The translations under genes were made by a program, and so were the position numbers. The notes beneath the pieces were generated by a model. That model was given only the letters and a program-made list of their open reading frames with translations. It had not been told where the DNA came from and did no database searches. Below are positions 45,128 to 55,699 of a stretch of 64,000 bases of DNA, one piece after another (the first letter of the stretch is position 1; every line of letters begins with the position of its first letter). Source of the stretch: Sweltsa coloradensis (Eukaryota > Arthropoda > Insecta > Plecoptera > Chloroperlidae); contig JAMZAV010004494.1 of the NCBI GenBank assembly GCA_024449915.1, positions 61,168 to 125,167 of the forward strand, read 5' to 3'.

Positions 45128-46258
45128 TTCATGGATGATATGCAAGACTCCGTTGACTCCTGGATTTGCGACTTCCTGTTGTATGCTGACGATTGCAAAC
45201 TCATGAAACGCATTCGGGATGCAAGTGATGTAATCATGCTTCAACGCGGACTGGACTTGTTTTACCGCTGGTGCACCGACTGGGAAATGAAACCGAACCC
45301 CAGGAAATGTTCAATACTGTCTATAACTCTCCGTCGTGTCCCCCTTCTCCATGGCTATCAATTGGGTGGTGAAGCGATTCAGCGTGTTGAGAGGCAGCGT
45401 GACCTGGGAGTGACTGTGGATGGGAAACTACTGTTCGTAGATCATATTGATACAGTCACCTCCAGGGCCATGCGTCTTCTTGGAATGATGTACCGTTTCA
45501 CCGAAATTCGTGACGTCATGGCCCTCCGAACCTACTTCACTGCATGTGTGCTACCCGTCGTTGAATATGGTTCTGTAATTTGGGCTATGTCTGCAGTGTC
45601 AAATCTGAAGAAGTTGGATCGTGTTATGTCTTTTTTTCTTTCAATTGTTAAACATCGAGTTACAAACTTTCAGAACACTTCAAAACCTGAAATTATGTCT
45701 TCTCTCATTTTATGCTCCTTAACCAGTCGTCGTTCTCTGGCCGATTTGAAGTTTTTTCATAAAATCGTTAATGGTAATCTTCGACCTCCACTAATCAATT
45801 TTTTCTCCCTACATGTACCATCCCGCCTAACCAGATCGACATCAACTGTTTCATTTACCTATTCCTCGCCTGGAAATTATCAAACGCTCCCTCTTCTACC
45901 GGCTACCCTTCACCTACAATTCACTTGCCACACCCACCCTAGACATTTTAGCGAACCACCGCGAGTTCATAACTAGCGTAAAACCCCTTATTAGCCATGC
46001 TTAGTTAATTTTTCAATTTAATTTTTAATTTTATTTATAAATTTTTTTATTCTTTCTTTCTTTCTGTTTTTACTATTACGTATCATTCATTATTCATGTG
46101 TTCATGTATTTCTATTTGTATTTCCTCTGTTATCATGTTTAGTTTAAGTTAGTATAAGTTAGTTAGTAATGTTATTATGTTTACAATGCACAATGTAAAA
46201 TGGCCTATGGCTGTATTTGTGTCCAGTTGAATAAATAAATAAATAAAATAAATAAATA
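45128..46258 (+). mobile_element. 5'-truncated Jockey-type LINE insertion
   Basis: Begins within the RT domain, continues through a 281-codon frame and a 3' UTR (GGCCTATGGCTGTATTTGTG) to an AAAT-rich tail at 46228-46258. The organisation is that of a LINE copy truncated at its 5' end during reverse transcription. Flanking target duplications were not resolved. Confidence 0.8.
45131..45976 (+). pseudogene. LINE reverse transcriptase, C-terminal half
   Basis: Residues 1-22 lead into LLYADDCKLMK, the catalytic YADD box of RT. Next come the QRGLDLFYRWCTDWEMKPNP segment and KCSILSI, then RDLGVTVDGKLLFVDHI, VLPVVEYGSVIW, and the C-terminal KKLDRVMSFFL...RRSLADLKFFHKIVNGN block typical of Jockey-clade ORF2 proteins. 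The fingers and first catalytic Asp of the RT and any upstream endonuclease are missing. The open frame is intact for 281 codons, implying a fairly young insertion, but the product would be inactive. The final 30 residues may be out of frame relative to an intact relative. Confidence 0.9.
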
Positions 46259-46401
46259 TTTCCCAACTCTAGGGTTACAGAGATGGTTTGTATTTCTCCA
46301 AGTTCATTCCATGTGTAGTCTAATAGGCAGTGCAATCTGCTCTACACACGTTATTAACAATGTACAAAACAGACCAAAAATGAGACAGTTTTAAATTGGT
46401 G

Positions 46402-46500
46402 GCCGCATAGCTCATTGGTAAGAGCATAGCCCGGTATGCTAAGGTCCCGGGTTCAAACCCCGGTGTAGTCACTTTTTTAATTTCTGTCTAAAAGTACTAA
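46402..46500 (+). repeat. tRNA-derived SINE S1, copy 2
   Basis: Strong A box TAGCTCATTGGTAAGAGCAT with a perfect GCTC/GAGC D stem, B box GGGTTCAAACCCC with a perfect T stem, and partly paired acceptor ends. The body CACTTTTTTAATTTCTGTCT matches S1. The anticodon arm is not canonical and the SINE body follows directly, so a free tRNA gene is unlikely. Confidence 0.75.
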
Positions 46501-46520
46501 CATATATATATATATATATC
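46501..46520. repeat. TA microsatellite
   Basis: Short TA run terminating the SINE S1 copy. Confidence 0.9.
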
Positions 46521-46540
46521 TTTGTAATTTCTATGTTTGC

Positions 46541-46690
46541 AAGGTAGTGTGTTTTTTGTTTCTATTTGTTTATTTTTATAATGCTGTTGTTGTTTTATTG
46601 AATTTTTTGTTTAACCCTTCCCTTGAAAATGGAAACATAGTTTTTTCTGAAACGTTGGGATTAAAAGTTATTTTCTATAATACTGTGCGT
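46541..46690 (+). repeat. Possible retroelement 3' tail
   Basis: CCCTTGAAAATGGAAACATA then TCTGAAACGTTGGGATTAAA resembles the hairpin tail found at the 3' ends of some LINE and Penelope-like elements. Only the motif supports this. Confidence 0.35.
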
Positions 46691-46746
46691 GATTATTTAT
46701 CGTAAAGATACTTAAAACATTAACCATGGATCACGAAAGCTTAAGA

Positions 46747-46749
<3 letters not shown>

Positions 46750-46788
<39 letters not shown>

Positions 46789-46791
46789 TAT
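46750..46791. repeat. TA microsatellite
   Basis: About 20 TA units with one interruption. Confidence 0.95.
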
Positions 46792-47462
46792 ATCAAACTC
46801 AACAATATATAAAAAAAATTGGTCACATTTAGAAAAAAAAATTCAAATTTAATTTTTTTTAAATAAATTATCACTTAGTTGTCCATAATTCAAACACAGC
46901 ACAAACAAAAGTACAAATTTTTCATATGTCAAAACACCTTAGTGGTCAAAAACTTATGGCGAGCTTTTATTTGAATGCGAAGCGAAGTTACTAAGTTGAT
47001 GTTATTGATTCTATGCAAATCAATCAATAGAATCCATCCGTTTCGTTGTTTGTGTAACCGCCTTCGGCCTTCTAGGTTTCCGCGCCATTCCACGTGAAGT
47101 CTGCTCTTTGTATTTGCTCTCCATTCTCCCCCAGCCCCACGGCATCCTCGTATGGCTCCTAGCGGGTCAACCCACGCCGTTCAGTCTAACTCCAACCTAG
47201 AATAACAAAACTTATGTTTGTCTTCCTCCGTTATGCTTGTATGTTTGCAATTGAGTTTGTTTATTCGATAGAAGTCAGCTCACTTGTTAACAGAAAGAAA
47301 GGAGCATGGTTATGTAAGTGAGGCAACATTATTATCATATTATTCATATTGTATAATACTGACAACACAATTTTACGGTTTACCAGACAAAATCTAAACT
47401 CTAGATAAAATAGTACAACATTTATTTCGTATGAAAATAAGTTAAGTATAACTTATATTATC
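46792..47462. other. Unassigned sequence
   Basis: No gene recognised; 47060-47200 is locally GC-richer without an open frame of note. Confidence 0.4.
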
Positions 47463-48235
47463 TAGGTGCCCGTTAGAACGCTGTAGCCAAGCAGGGTGCA
47501 CTAGCAAGCCTGCCCTCCTTCAAACACAAGTTAAAAATATATCTCTCAGCAAACAGCTTCTGCTCGGTTAGTGACTACCTCTCCATATAAATAATAAACA
47601 ATTATAAAAAACAATTGAATAATAAATAATAAACAATTATTCTAGCTAAAGTCACCAATGATATAATTATCACCTGTTCCAAAGTCAACTAACAATGAAA
47701 CATATGGTCACTATTTTTTTGTTATATTATGCCTACTTTCATCTGTACCATAATCTTGCACCAATGTAAATAACCTCATCGAACAATTCTCTTCTCCAGT
47801 TATACTATTGTAAAATAATATATATCATTATCATTAGTAACTCGCTTATTTTCAAATTCCACTTTTACTTATTAGTATTTATATTTTCCATCATTATCAT
47901 GTGAATCATATTCATGAACATAATAGTTATTAAGGATTATTCATTCCCTCTCTTCCAAGAGGGGTTATATCAGTTACCATGTATCAATCGAATGAATAAA
48001 TGGGATCTTGAATCTTTGAATCACTCAGGAACCGTATACAGGAAGCAGAGTTTGGACGTTTTCGAGGTCACCCAGCCTTCATTAGATTTGAAATGAATTT
48101 GAAAACTATCATAATCGTGAATACTCAGCTTCCTGACAACACGCCAAATTTAGTTGGAGGAAAAACTTTTGGGCGAAGAAATTGATTGGGACTTGCTCAA
48201 AAACACTCTCCAAACGATATTTTAAAAGTCAAAAC
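47463..48235 (+). repeat. Repeat kappa with LINE C-terminal remnant
   Basis: Starts CTAGGTGCCCGTTAGAACGC. At 47490-47585 one frame reads ALASLPSFKHKLKIYLSANS, the S.F.K.LK.YL signature ending many non-LTR ORF2 proteins. The right part (GAGGTCACCCAGCC, TTGAAAACTATCATAATCG, CTGACAACACGCCAAATTTA) matches the short kappa copy at 27131-27390. Probably a diverged LINE 3' region with an AT-rich insertion in the middle. Confidence 0.55.
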
Positions 48236-48511
48236 AAAGGAGGATGACTGAAATGTTTTAAATGAAAAATGGTCGTAAATAACAGTACAAAACATATTAT
48301 TTTTTCCTGGTTCGTAACGTCCCTATCAGCCATTATGCAAAACTTAGCTTCGAGCGACGATTGTTTAAATATTGTTTCTACGCACCATTGCCTTTCACCC
48401 CATAACTACGATTCTCATATCTCTGCTGTTATCAGAACACTTTGTCCGTGAGGTGGAAATGTATTTTCCCACTATCAATGGCTGATCACCTTCAAACATT
48501 GTCATTGGGCA
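48236..48511. other. Unassigned sequence
   Basis: No feature recognised. Confidence 0.4.
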
Positions 48512-48989
48512 CAAGGGCGTCAGCAGGGGGGGGGGGGGGACAAGGCGGGCACTCCCCCCCTGGAATCCTCTATAAAGCAATGTTTAAGAGATATTAATAA
48601 GAGACTAATAATATAACTATTTACGGAATACGTTTTTCTTTACATTACTATACTCAATTAAATTATTATGATAATATTCGGCGGATGTAACATGAACATG
48701 ATCAATCTCGTCAGACGTCAGGACGTTAGCGTTCCAATTTCTGTTGGTGGTTTTCCAGTATCGAGTATCGACTGCGCAAAAACTACATTATTTTGTATTG
48801 CATTCAGCCCACTACTTTTTTCTAAAACGCACCAAAACACGCACTCTTAAAACTAGAAATCGAAATTTTCGCCTACGGCGCTATTGTTAAGGGGCTTGGC
48901 TCCCCCAAACCCCCCATGCTTGTCCCACAAAAGTACAAATTATAATTTTACCCCGCCCCCCCCGACAAAAGTTCCTGCGAACGCCCTTG
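48512..48989. mobile_element. Non-autonomous hAT-like element, copy 2
   Basis: Inverted ends CAAGGGCGTCAGCAGG and CCTGCGAACGCCCTTG, flanked by ATTGGGCA (48504-48511) and ATTGGGAA (48990-48997), an 8-bp duplication with one mismatch. The interior, inverted, matches copy 1 at 10631 (GCGAAAATTT, GTGCGTT, CATGGGGGGTTTGGGGG). Terminal sequences differ from copy 1, so these are related subfamilies. G and C runs near both ends. Confidence 0.8.
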
Positions 48990-48997
48990 ATTGGGAA

Positions 48998-49954
48998 GTC
49001 TTGTTGTGTGGGTGATTGACATAACACTATAATAAGTGTAATTGTATGTGTGTATGTAGTGTGTAGCCCTATGTGGTGTGTAGGGAATGTTAATATAATT
49101 TAATAAGTGTGTGCGATAAACGGTATGTTAGATATTCTACGTCTCGTCCATTTTACTAAACAGCTGGGACGCTCTCAAAGCATCCCTTAGGGTGTAGCCC
49201 CCGCTAAAGAGCAAAGCAAATGTTAGCTTTGATCGGTGCCTTTAACATCACGTCCAAGTGTTTGCTTGGAAGGCGTGCGTTGCGTGCGTTATGTAAAACT
49301 GCCTTGGTTAGAATGCCAGACGATCTTAACCTTTGACCACTAAATATTAACCAATCTACTGTCTACACTTAGACAGGTTATAGAGAACACATAGTTAAAT
49401 TTATTCTTTACTAAAATACAGTTTCAAAATTCTGGAAAAATGGTGGAGGTGATGTAATGTGGGAAAGGAAAGTTAAAAAGCTATTTTATTCAATGGGGTA
49501 TATGCAAGAAGTTCAAAAATGCTAATTAATGGGTGTTTCCTGATGTTCTTTTAATTCTAAACACAATAAAATTGGTTAGAACGTTTGAAAAAATGTATTC
49601 TATAAGAAAACTGTGTTTGAAAATGCGTAATTTTCAAATGCCGCCGTGGCAACCGATAACGCGCTCTGATTGGTCGTGACGTCACCCGCCATGTAAGAGG
49701 CACGTAGAGGCAGTGGACTTGCTTGGTTGACGCGCAAATCCAATATGCAGGCCTACCTGACAGAATGGATTTAAGGAAGGCAGAGGCTAATAATATTAAT
49801 TAACCAGAAATCTCTGATTCTAATAGTTGAATGAGTATCAGTAATTAACCATACTTCACTGCCATTCGATGATAACGTACAAACCTACTAAAATTAACTT
49901 TCCCGCAAAACCTCCGTGCGCGAAACCACCGTAAGAACAGCTATCTAGGCCTAG
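48998..49954. other. Unassigned sequence
   Basis: Includes a GTGTATGTAGTGTGTAG low-complexity run near 49045. The stretch 49640-49760 is less AT-rich and contains GATTGGTCGTGACGTCACCC, a CCAAT/CRE-like pair of boxes that could belong to a promoter, though no gene start was found beside it. Confidence 0.35.
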
Positions 49955-50367
49955 GATTTTCAAGTATAGGTTTGGCTATTCGACGCCTAGAAAGGGCAAT
50001 ATATACAAGAAAATATATTCATGTAATTTATACAGTAAGACACAATGAGTAATTTATCACAATACAATGCCACCACTAATTAATAACGAATATAACGTAC
50101 TAAAAAATACGATTTTCTGTGCATAACCCCCGAGATTGTAGGCCTAATAGGCCGGGCATATAGCTCGACCTACAATTAAAAGTTAATTTTGCACGTAATT
50201 TATACAGTAAGACGCATGAGTAATTTATCATAATACAATGCCTTCACTAATTAATAACGAATATAACGTACCAAAAAATACGTTTTCCCGTGCATAACCC
50301 CCGACATTGTACGCCTATAGGCCGGGCATATAGCTCGGCCTACAATAAAAAGTTAATTTTGCACTTT
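49955..50367. repeat. 172-bp tandem repeat, units 1 and 2
   Basis: GTAATTTATACAGTAAGAC begins at 50023 and again at 50195. Each unit continues with AATACAATGCC, AATAACGAATATAACGTAC, CATAACCCCCGA and GGCCGGGCATATAGCTCG. A third unit is displaced to 50916-51150. Confidence 0.85.
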
Positions 50368-50369
50368 TA

Positions 50370-50915
50370 TAGATTAGAAAATGCTTTTAAAAGCTCACGG
50401 ACATTAATAATTAGCATAATAAATAAATAAATAAATTTTATTTAGAGTCTATCCACTCAGTTATATAACTGATTTTCAGTGGAGGACTTTAAATCAAAGC
50501 GACCAAGCCAACCCTGTAGGCCCCGACGCAATCGACGAGTGAGCGATAACCAACCAAAGATCGATATTTTTAATAGGAAATATAGCAATCAGTGGTATAG
50601 ACAGTGCAGACACCCGCCAATCAACGCCAGAATCAACAAGGCCTTTCGTTGCTAAGGCCGATCAGAACAACTCTGAATTTACTATGTGCTTCGTTGCTAG
50701 GACGGCTCCAAAGTCACCGTTTACAAACTCCTAAGACACGAACTGATGGACTTAAGTCCAAATCAGAAGTAAAAAAACTTCTGACTTTAACGGGAATCGA
50801 ACCCTGAATCTTCTGCCTTGGAAGCAGATACGCTAACAACAAGACCTACGAGCCACACAAGACCAACGAGCCAACCACAACCCATGTTTATTTACCACCG
50901 TGAGGTTAGCGATCA
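50370..50915 (-). repeat. tRNA-derived SINE S3 inserted in the tandem repeat
   Basis: On the minus strand: a tRNA-like head at 50872-50780 (GTGTGGCTCGTAGGTCTTG, CTGCTTCCAAGGCAG arm with a 7-base loop, consensus B box GGTTCGATTCCC), a body with GGGCCTACAGGGTTGGCTTG, and a tail with AAATCAGTTATATAACTG and TTTATTTATTT. It separates unit 3 of the 172-bp repeat from units 1 and 2. Boundaries are approximate. Confidence 0.7.
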
Positions 50916-51150
50916 GGATTTTCACTTTTATGTAGGATGGCTATTCGACGCCAAGAAGGGTAATGCATACAAGAAGAATACATATTTTTGTAACTTATAC
51001 AGTAAGATAAATTAGTAACTTATCATAATACAATGCCACCTCTAATTAAAACGAATATATTGTGTAAAAAAAAAATTCCCCGTGCGAAACCCCCGAGATT
51101 ATTGACCTATAGGCCGGGCATATAGCTCGGCCTACAATCTAAAAGTTCGT
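50916..51150. repeat. 172-bp tandem repeat, unit 3
   Basis: AGGATTTTCACTTTTATGTA, GGCTATTCGACGCC, GTAACTTATACAGTAAGAT (50990) and GGCCGGGCATATAGCTCGGC follow the order of units 1 and 2 with more divergence. Confidence 0.8.
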
Positions 51151-51821
51151 ATTGGCAACCACAACATTCCCTATTATCATTACTATGTTACAATGTCAAT
51201 TTACGCCTCAAATCTTTGGGAACACTTAAATACAGCTTATTTAGCGTAGCTACACAAGTGCTAGTGCATAAAGGAACAACACAATACTTATAATTCGATA
51301 TTCACTGCTGATTGCCGCGAAAGCAGGGCCCCTGCGCGTGTTATCCCAATGCGTCCGCTGGTAGCCTACATGGCCGGTGACGTCACGAAAATGGAGCGCA
51401 ACCAGGTGCGTTTCAAAACACTAATTTGACCAAGGAAACTAAAAACAATATTACGGCCAAACTAATAAATGTAGAGATCTAATTTTTTTTGGTGTTCTAT
51501 AGGGTGTTAGTGGCTATCGAAAAAATACACTTACAGAATTTGTGCAAATAGCCTATTCAATCACACCGTTCGCTTTCTTACTGAGGAACGTTTCAGTCAT
51601 GATTGCCGATAACCTGGAAGGAATCGCTGACCTTCATATTAAAGTAGCAAGTGTAAGAAATAGGCTCCATTGATATATTTAACCAGAGTCAACAATCTTA
51701 CACGGATAAATAGATTGATATAAAGAGGCACCAATCTGGTTTAAATAATAATTCCTAGGCAGGGTCTCTCTCTGTCACCTTGTGTCATATTATATGTGCG
51801 GTACTTAACGCAATCATATCT
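51151..51821. other. Unassigned sequence
   Basis: No gene or repeat recognised. The stretch 51320-51420 is GC-richer (GCCGGTGACGTCACG). Confidence 0.4.
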
Positions 51822-52111
51822 CTAGGAAAACGCCAAAGTCGTTGTTAGACGAGTGAGTGAGCCATGTGTTGAGTACCCGGTAACATTCCATTTCCTCCCC
51901 CTCCTGGATCCAGCATGGTTATTTCCTCTCTAGCCTATCATAATCTAGAGTGGCTCATTATGGCCTTACAGTTGACGTCCCCTTTTACCAACTAAACTGA
52001 AAACCATATCGTTTACCATATATAATATCAATCAACTTAAATACAAATGCTCCCGGGTACTCAACACATGACTTGCTCACTCGTCTTCCAACGACTTTGG
52101 CGTTTTCCTAG
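51822..52111. mobile_element. Delta palindromic element with TCT duplication
   Basis: Ends CTAGGAAAACGCCAAAGTCG with TTGTTAGACGAGTGAGTGAG, and CAACGACTTTGGCGTTTTCC with TAG. Exact 3-bp flanks TCT on both sides (51819-51821 and 52112-52114). Inner arms continue to CATGTGTTGAGTACCCGG. No coding sequence. Confidence 0.9.
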
Positions 52112-52682
52112 TCTAGTTGGCTAAGGCGCCTTTATACCCGGAATGTTGGAGACCCGCGGGTTCAAACAACGGTCGGGATAGATTTTGTTATTTCTGGATT
52201 ATTTTATTATCTCTGGAAAAGTATAGAACATGTTTTGAAATGCATACAATACTATGGAAAACATATCCAGTACGAAATACGAGTAATGATTGCAAGGTTC
52301 ACTCAATCTCCGAGCGGATTTTTAGGTAACCTTGAGCGTGTAAGTTTCGATATACCTTGGTCACTGCATGCAAACATGATTCGATGAAATCACTTTTTGA
52401 AGAACAAAACCATGGTCGTTATTGAATCCTACACATGTTTAGGCTATTTTTCCATTTATTATTTTTTTTGTGTTTAAATCGCAACGGATTTTGCTCAAAA
52501 TTTTAACTGCACGCGAAAGATTGGTTCCGGATGTCTGTTTAAAATTTCAGCTCAATCTGTTTAGCCGTTCGGCCGTTCTGAAGCGAACTCACTCACTCAC
52601 TCGCTCACTTACAGACATATACACCAATCTTGCGCCGTTTGAGTTGAATTGTAGTCTTCAGTCGCTGCGCTCCCTCGTCTAA
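52112..52682 (+). mobile_element. Epsilon element with tRNA-like head
   Basis: Head GTTGGCTAAGGCGCCTTTAT then CGCGGGTTCAAACAACGG; body with GTTTTGAAATGCATACAAT, AATCCGTTGC-type sequence and GGATGTCTGTTTAAAATTTC; terminus GTCGCTGCGCTCCCTCGTCT at 52680. It begins directly at the right end of a delta element, as in the mirrored pair at 35205-36005. The terminus is the complement of the delta inner box TTAGACGAG. Confidence 0.8.
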
Positions 52683-53429
52683 TTATTAAAAAATGAAGAA
52701 CTATGAACATACTATAGCACTCTTCTTCCATAAATCGCTATACGTGGGCCGTGGGGACTTGGACAATAAATTTAAAAAATCTACTTTCAGGTAAAAATTA
52801 GATTATTTTATGTCGACAAGTACGAAAACACAAAAAAGTCTGCGTTCTCTTACTAACTTCCAATAGATATTCAAAATCTCATATCAGAGTGGGTACGTTA
52901 TATATTATTATAAATTACTGGACTGTATTTGTATTTATTTATTTATTTGTTCACTCAAATTCAGCATTGCTGTCATTTTACATTGTACGTTTCTTTTTTT
53001 TTCATTTTGTACGTATTGTAATTCTTCATTAATAAAATAATATAAATCGTGAGCAACACTTACATAAGCCCCATTTTGATCTCAATTCTCGAGATTTTTA
53101 TATATCCTTGTCCCCAAGTACCTTATAATTACATGAAAATGGTAGAACAGAAAAGCGAATACAGAAGTACACTTAAGTGAATACAGATGCTTATTTAGTA
53201 CTTTCATTTAAAATTTAAAATTTATTTTGTATTATATTTTAATAACTTTGACTTAATTGGGTAAGTATTGATGAAATGCCTCGTAAAAATAATATTATCT
53301 TAATTCGCACATACAGTGAAAGTTATTATTTCCTGTGCCGGTACGGGAATTTACCATATAGACCGTAGTCAAGTCATGCAGTGACTCGTTGAGTGAAAAA
53401 TAATTCGGATTCAATGTAATGCAAGAAAA
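52683..53429. other. Unassigned AT-rich sequence
   Basis: Contains a short TTTA run at about 52932; otherwise nothing recognised. Confidence 0.4.
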
Positions 53430-53640
53430 TTGAGCTTTTACATTTCCTGTAAGCTTTGTATCATTGAATTACTCCAACCAGCTAATTCTATAAAGCTTTG
53501 TTTAAGTTCAAAGAATATTCCGATTAAATGTAAGCAAGAGAATTGAGCTTCTAAATTTCCGATAGGAAGTAAGCATTGTTTCATTGAATTACTCCATCCT
53601 GCTAATTCTATAAAGCTTTGTTTTAGTTTAAGCATGCCGT
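53430..53640. repeat. Tandem duplication of about 115-120 bp
   Basis: TCATTGAATTACTCCAACCA then GCTAATTCTATAAAGCTTTG (53461-) recurs as TCATTGAATTACTCCATCCT and the same continuation (53581-). Both units stay open in one minus-strand frame, giving the 12-residue motif LKQSFIELAGWS twice, 40 residues apart; protein status is doubtful. Confidence 0.75.
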
Positions 53641-53882
53641 ATCGAGAGAATTCCCTGGAAATTACTAACCTAATGCGATTGGATGTTTATTTATCTGCTC
53701 CCTCGTGTATCTATCTCATTTACTACATCTCGATAAATATCACAGGTTAAACTGGAATAAAACCATCAAGCCAATCACATAACGAACAGCAAAAATGTGG
53801 AGAAATAAATTGTTTTCGAGTTTTTACACCTGGAATGCAATAACTATTTCGAGGTAGATTAAAACCAATCAGTATCGAATAA
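53641..53882. other. Unassigned sequence
   Basis: No feature recognised. Confidence 0.4.
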
Positions 53883-54245
53883 TTAAACGAGGGAGCGGAG
53901 CGACCGAGTGTCTCCATTCAACTCGAACGGTTCTCATTCTGTGATTCTGTCTGTCTATCTGTCTGTCTGTCTGTACGTCGAAAATCAGCCGAGCCGCTGA
54001 ACAGATTGGGCTGAAATTTTAAACAGACATCCGGTACGAAATTATTGAGAACTGCTAACAAAATCAACTAGATCCATTGCGATTTAATCCTACAATAAAT
54101 AAAAATGTGATTTTTTAAATATCGATAGCATTTGTTTAGTTGCAGCTATCGGGACCCCATCTGCGTGGCTTGCATGGCCTATTGGTAAGCATTTAGCCTA
54201 CCACACGGAGGGTTGAGGTTCGATACCCGTTAGCTCGAACTTTTT
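53883..54245 (-). mobile_element. Epsilon-type terminus plus separate tRNA-like unit
   Basis: TTAAACGAGGGAGCGGAGCG at 53884 is the complement of an epsilon terminus. AATTTTAAACAGACATCCGG and GAGAACTGCTAACAAAATC match the body at 35340-35410. At 54165-54240 a plus-strand tRNA-like segment (A box TGGCCTATTGGTAAGCA, B box GAGGTTCGATACCCG) follows in the opposite orientation to the element, unlike the other two epsilon copies. Confidence 0.7.
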
Positions 54246-54393
54246 TTATATTTTTACACACACATATAATTTTCGAGGGGTGTTAAATGGGAAATAAAAC
54301 TTAGGTGCTTTTGTTTTATCTTGGAAATTTGTTAATGTTTCACGCTAATACGTTTTGAGCACGATTCGCATTTCAAATGTTCAATTTAAATAA

Positions 54394-54575
54394 CTAGGGA
54401 AACACCAAAGTCGTTGTTAAACGAGTGAGTGAGCCATATGTTGAGTACACGGTATCATTACTCATACTGGGCTTGATCCAGCCTTAGGTTTCGGGGAGGA
54501 AAGGGGATGTTCCCGGGTACTCAACACTTGGCTCACTCACTCACTCGTTTAACAACGACTTTGGCGTTTCCCTAG
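54394..54575. mobile_element. Delta palindromic element with TAA duplication
   Basis: 182 bp with inverted arms of about 65 bp: CTAGGGAAACACCAAAGTCG on the left, CGACTTTGGCGTTTCCCTAG on the right, inner arms through TGTTGAGTACACGG-type sequence. Flanked by TAA at 54391-54393 and 54576-54578. Confidence 0.9.
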
Positions 54576-54699
54576 TAATTATGGATGACCCGGATAACTG
54601 TTAGCTTTTTTACTCTTGGAGAGAAATATTTCGTGTTATGATTTCATTGCAGGGACGATGGAGTTATGCATTATGGAACAATCTAATATTTTCAATGAA

Positions 54700-55690
54700 C
54701 TAGGAAACGCTCAGTTGGACGCGTTGATAAGCGAGCTCGTGCTATAGCTAGACCCACATTGCACATTTTTTTAAATTTTAAAATTTGCGACGTTCGCTGT
54801 CCACGGGGCCATGTTTCCAATATTATTTATTATTGGAAGGTATTTGGTTAAACCCTTTGGTAAACCTTTACTTTGTGGATAAAATCCACCGCCATTTAGA
54901 GGACCTTGACATCATTTCTTTGGGAAAACTATTTTAACTCTTTGGTAACAAATAATACACTGCTTCCTCGATCACTTCTAGGTGGCAGTGCATAGTGGCC
55001 AGCCACCTCGTGCGACTTTACGTTGCCATGGTAACGTTACTTTTGTTAAAATGTAATTTCCATCTACACTACTTATCGGATCAAAATAAAATTAACATAT
55101 TCGTGACCGGACGGATATTCTAAATGATTTGGCCACCTCAGATTTTGTCGCCGTTTAGTTTTAAAAAAAACTTTCGATTAACTTTAATGTAACTTTGTAA
55201 CTTTTTGAACGATTTTGCCACAAAACTATTGGCATTCAATCCATCGAAGCTTGCGGATGGTCCAAATTTCAACTCGATCCAAGCCTCCGTTCGAACGTTA
55301 TGGCGAGACATACAAACTCGTTGCCATGGTAACGTTACTTTTGTTAAAATGTAATTTCCATCTACACTAAGTATCGGATCAAAATAAAATTAACATATTC
55401 GTTACCGGACGGACATTCTCAATGATTTGGCCACCTCAGATTTTGTCGCCGTTTAGTTTAAAAAAAACTTTCGATTAACTTTAATGTAATTTTTTAACTT
55501 TTTGAACGATTTTGCCACAAAACTATGGCATTCAATCGAGAACAGAGCTTGCTGATGGTCCAAATTTCAACTCGTTCCGAGCCTCCGTTCGAACGTTATG
55601 GCGAGATATACAAAAATTAAAAAAAAAAAAAAAAATTGACTATTTTTTCCGGCAGAGTCAAATGGAAACTCTCGCTTCGCTCGCTTAATT
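54700..55690 (+). mobile_element. CTAGG superfamily, family gamma, copy 1
   Basis: Left end CTAGGAAACGCTCAGTTGGA with CGCGTTGATAAGCGAGC; right end CTCGCTTCGCTCGCTTAATT. The inner box TAAGCGAGC and the right end GCTCGCTTA are complementary. The interior has two tandem copies (about 300 bp each) of a block starting GTTGCCATGGTAACGTTACT and ending GTTATGGCGAGA. Confidence 0.9.
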
Positions 55691-55699
55691 ATCATAATA

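Noticed and set aside
46402..46476. Functional tRNA gene.
   Set aside because: D and T arms are good, but the anticodon arm is not canonical, the acceptor stem has mismatches and wobble pairs, and the SINE S1 body follows directly.
49660..49700. CCAAT box plus CRE-like TGACGTCA as a promoter.
   Set aside because: No transcription start, first exon or coding frame could be linked to it; two short motifs are expected by chance in this length of DNA.
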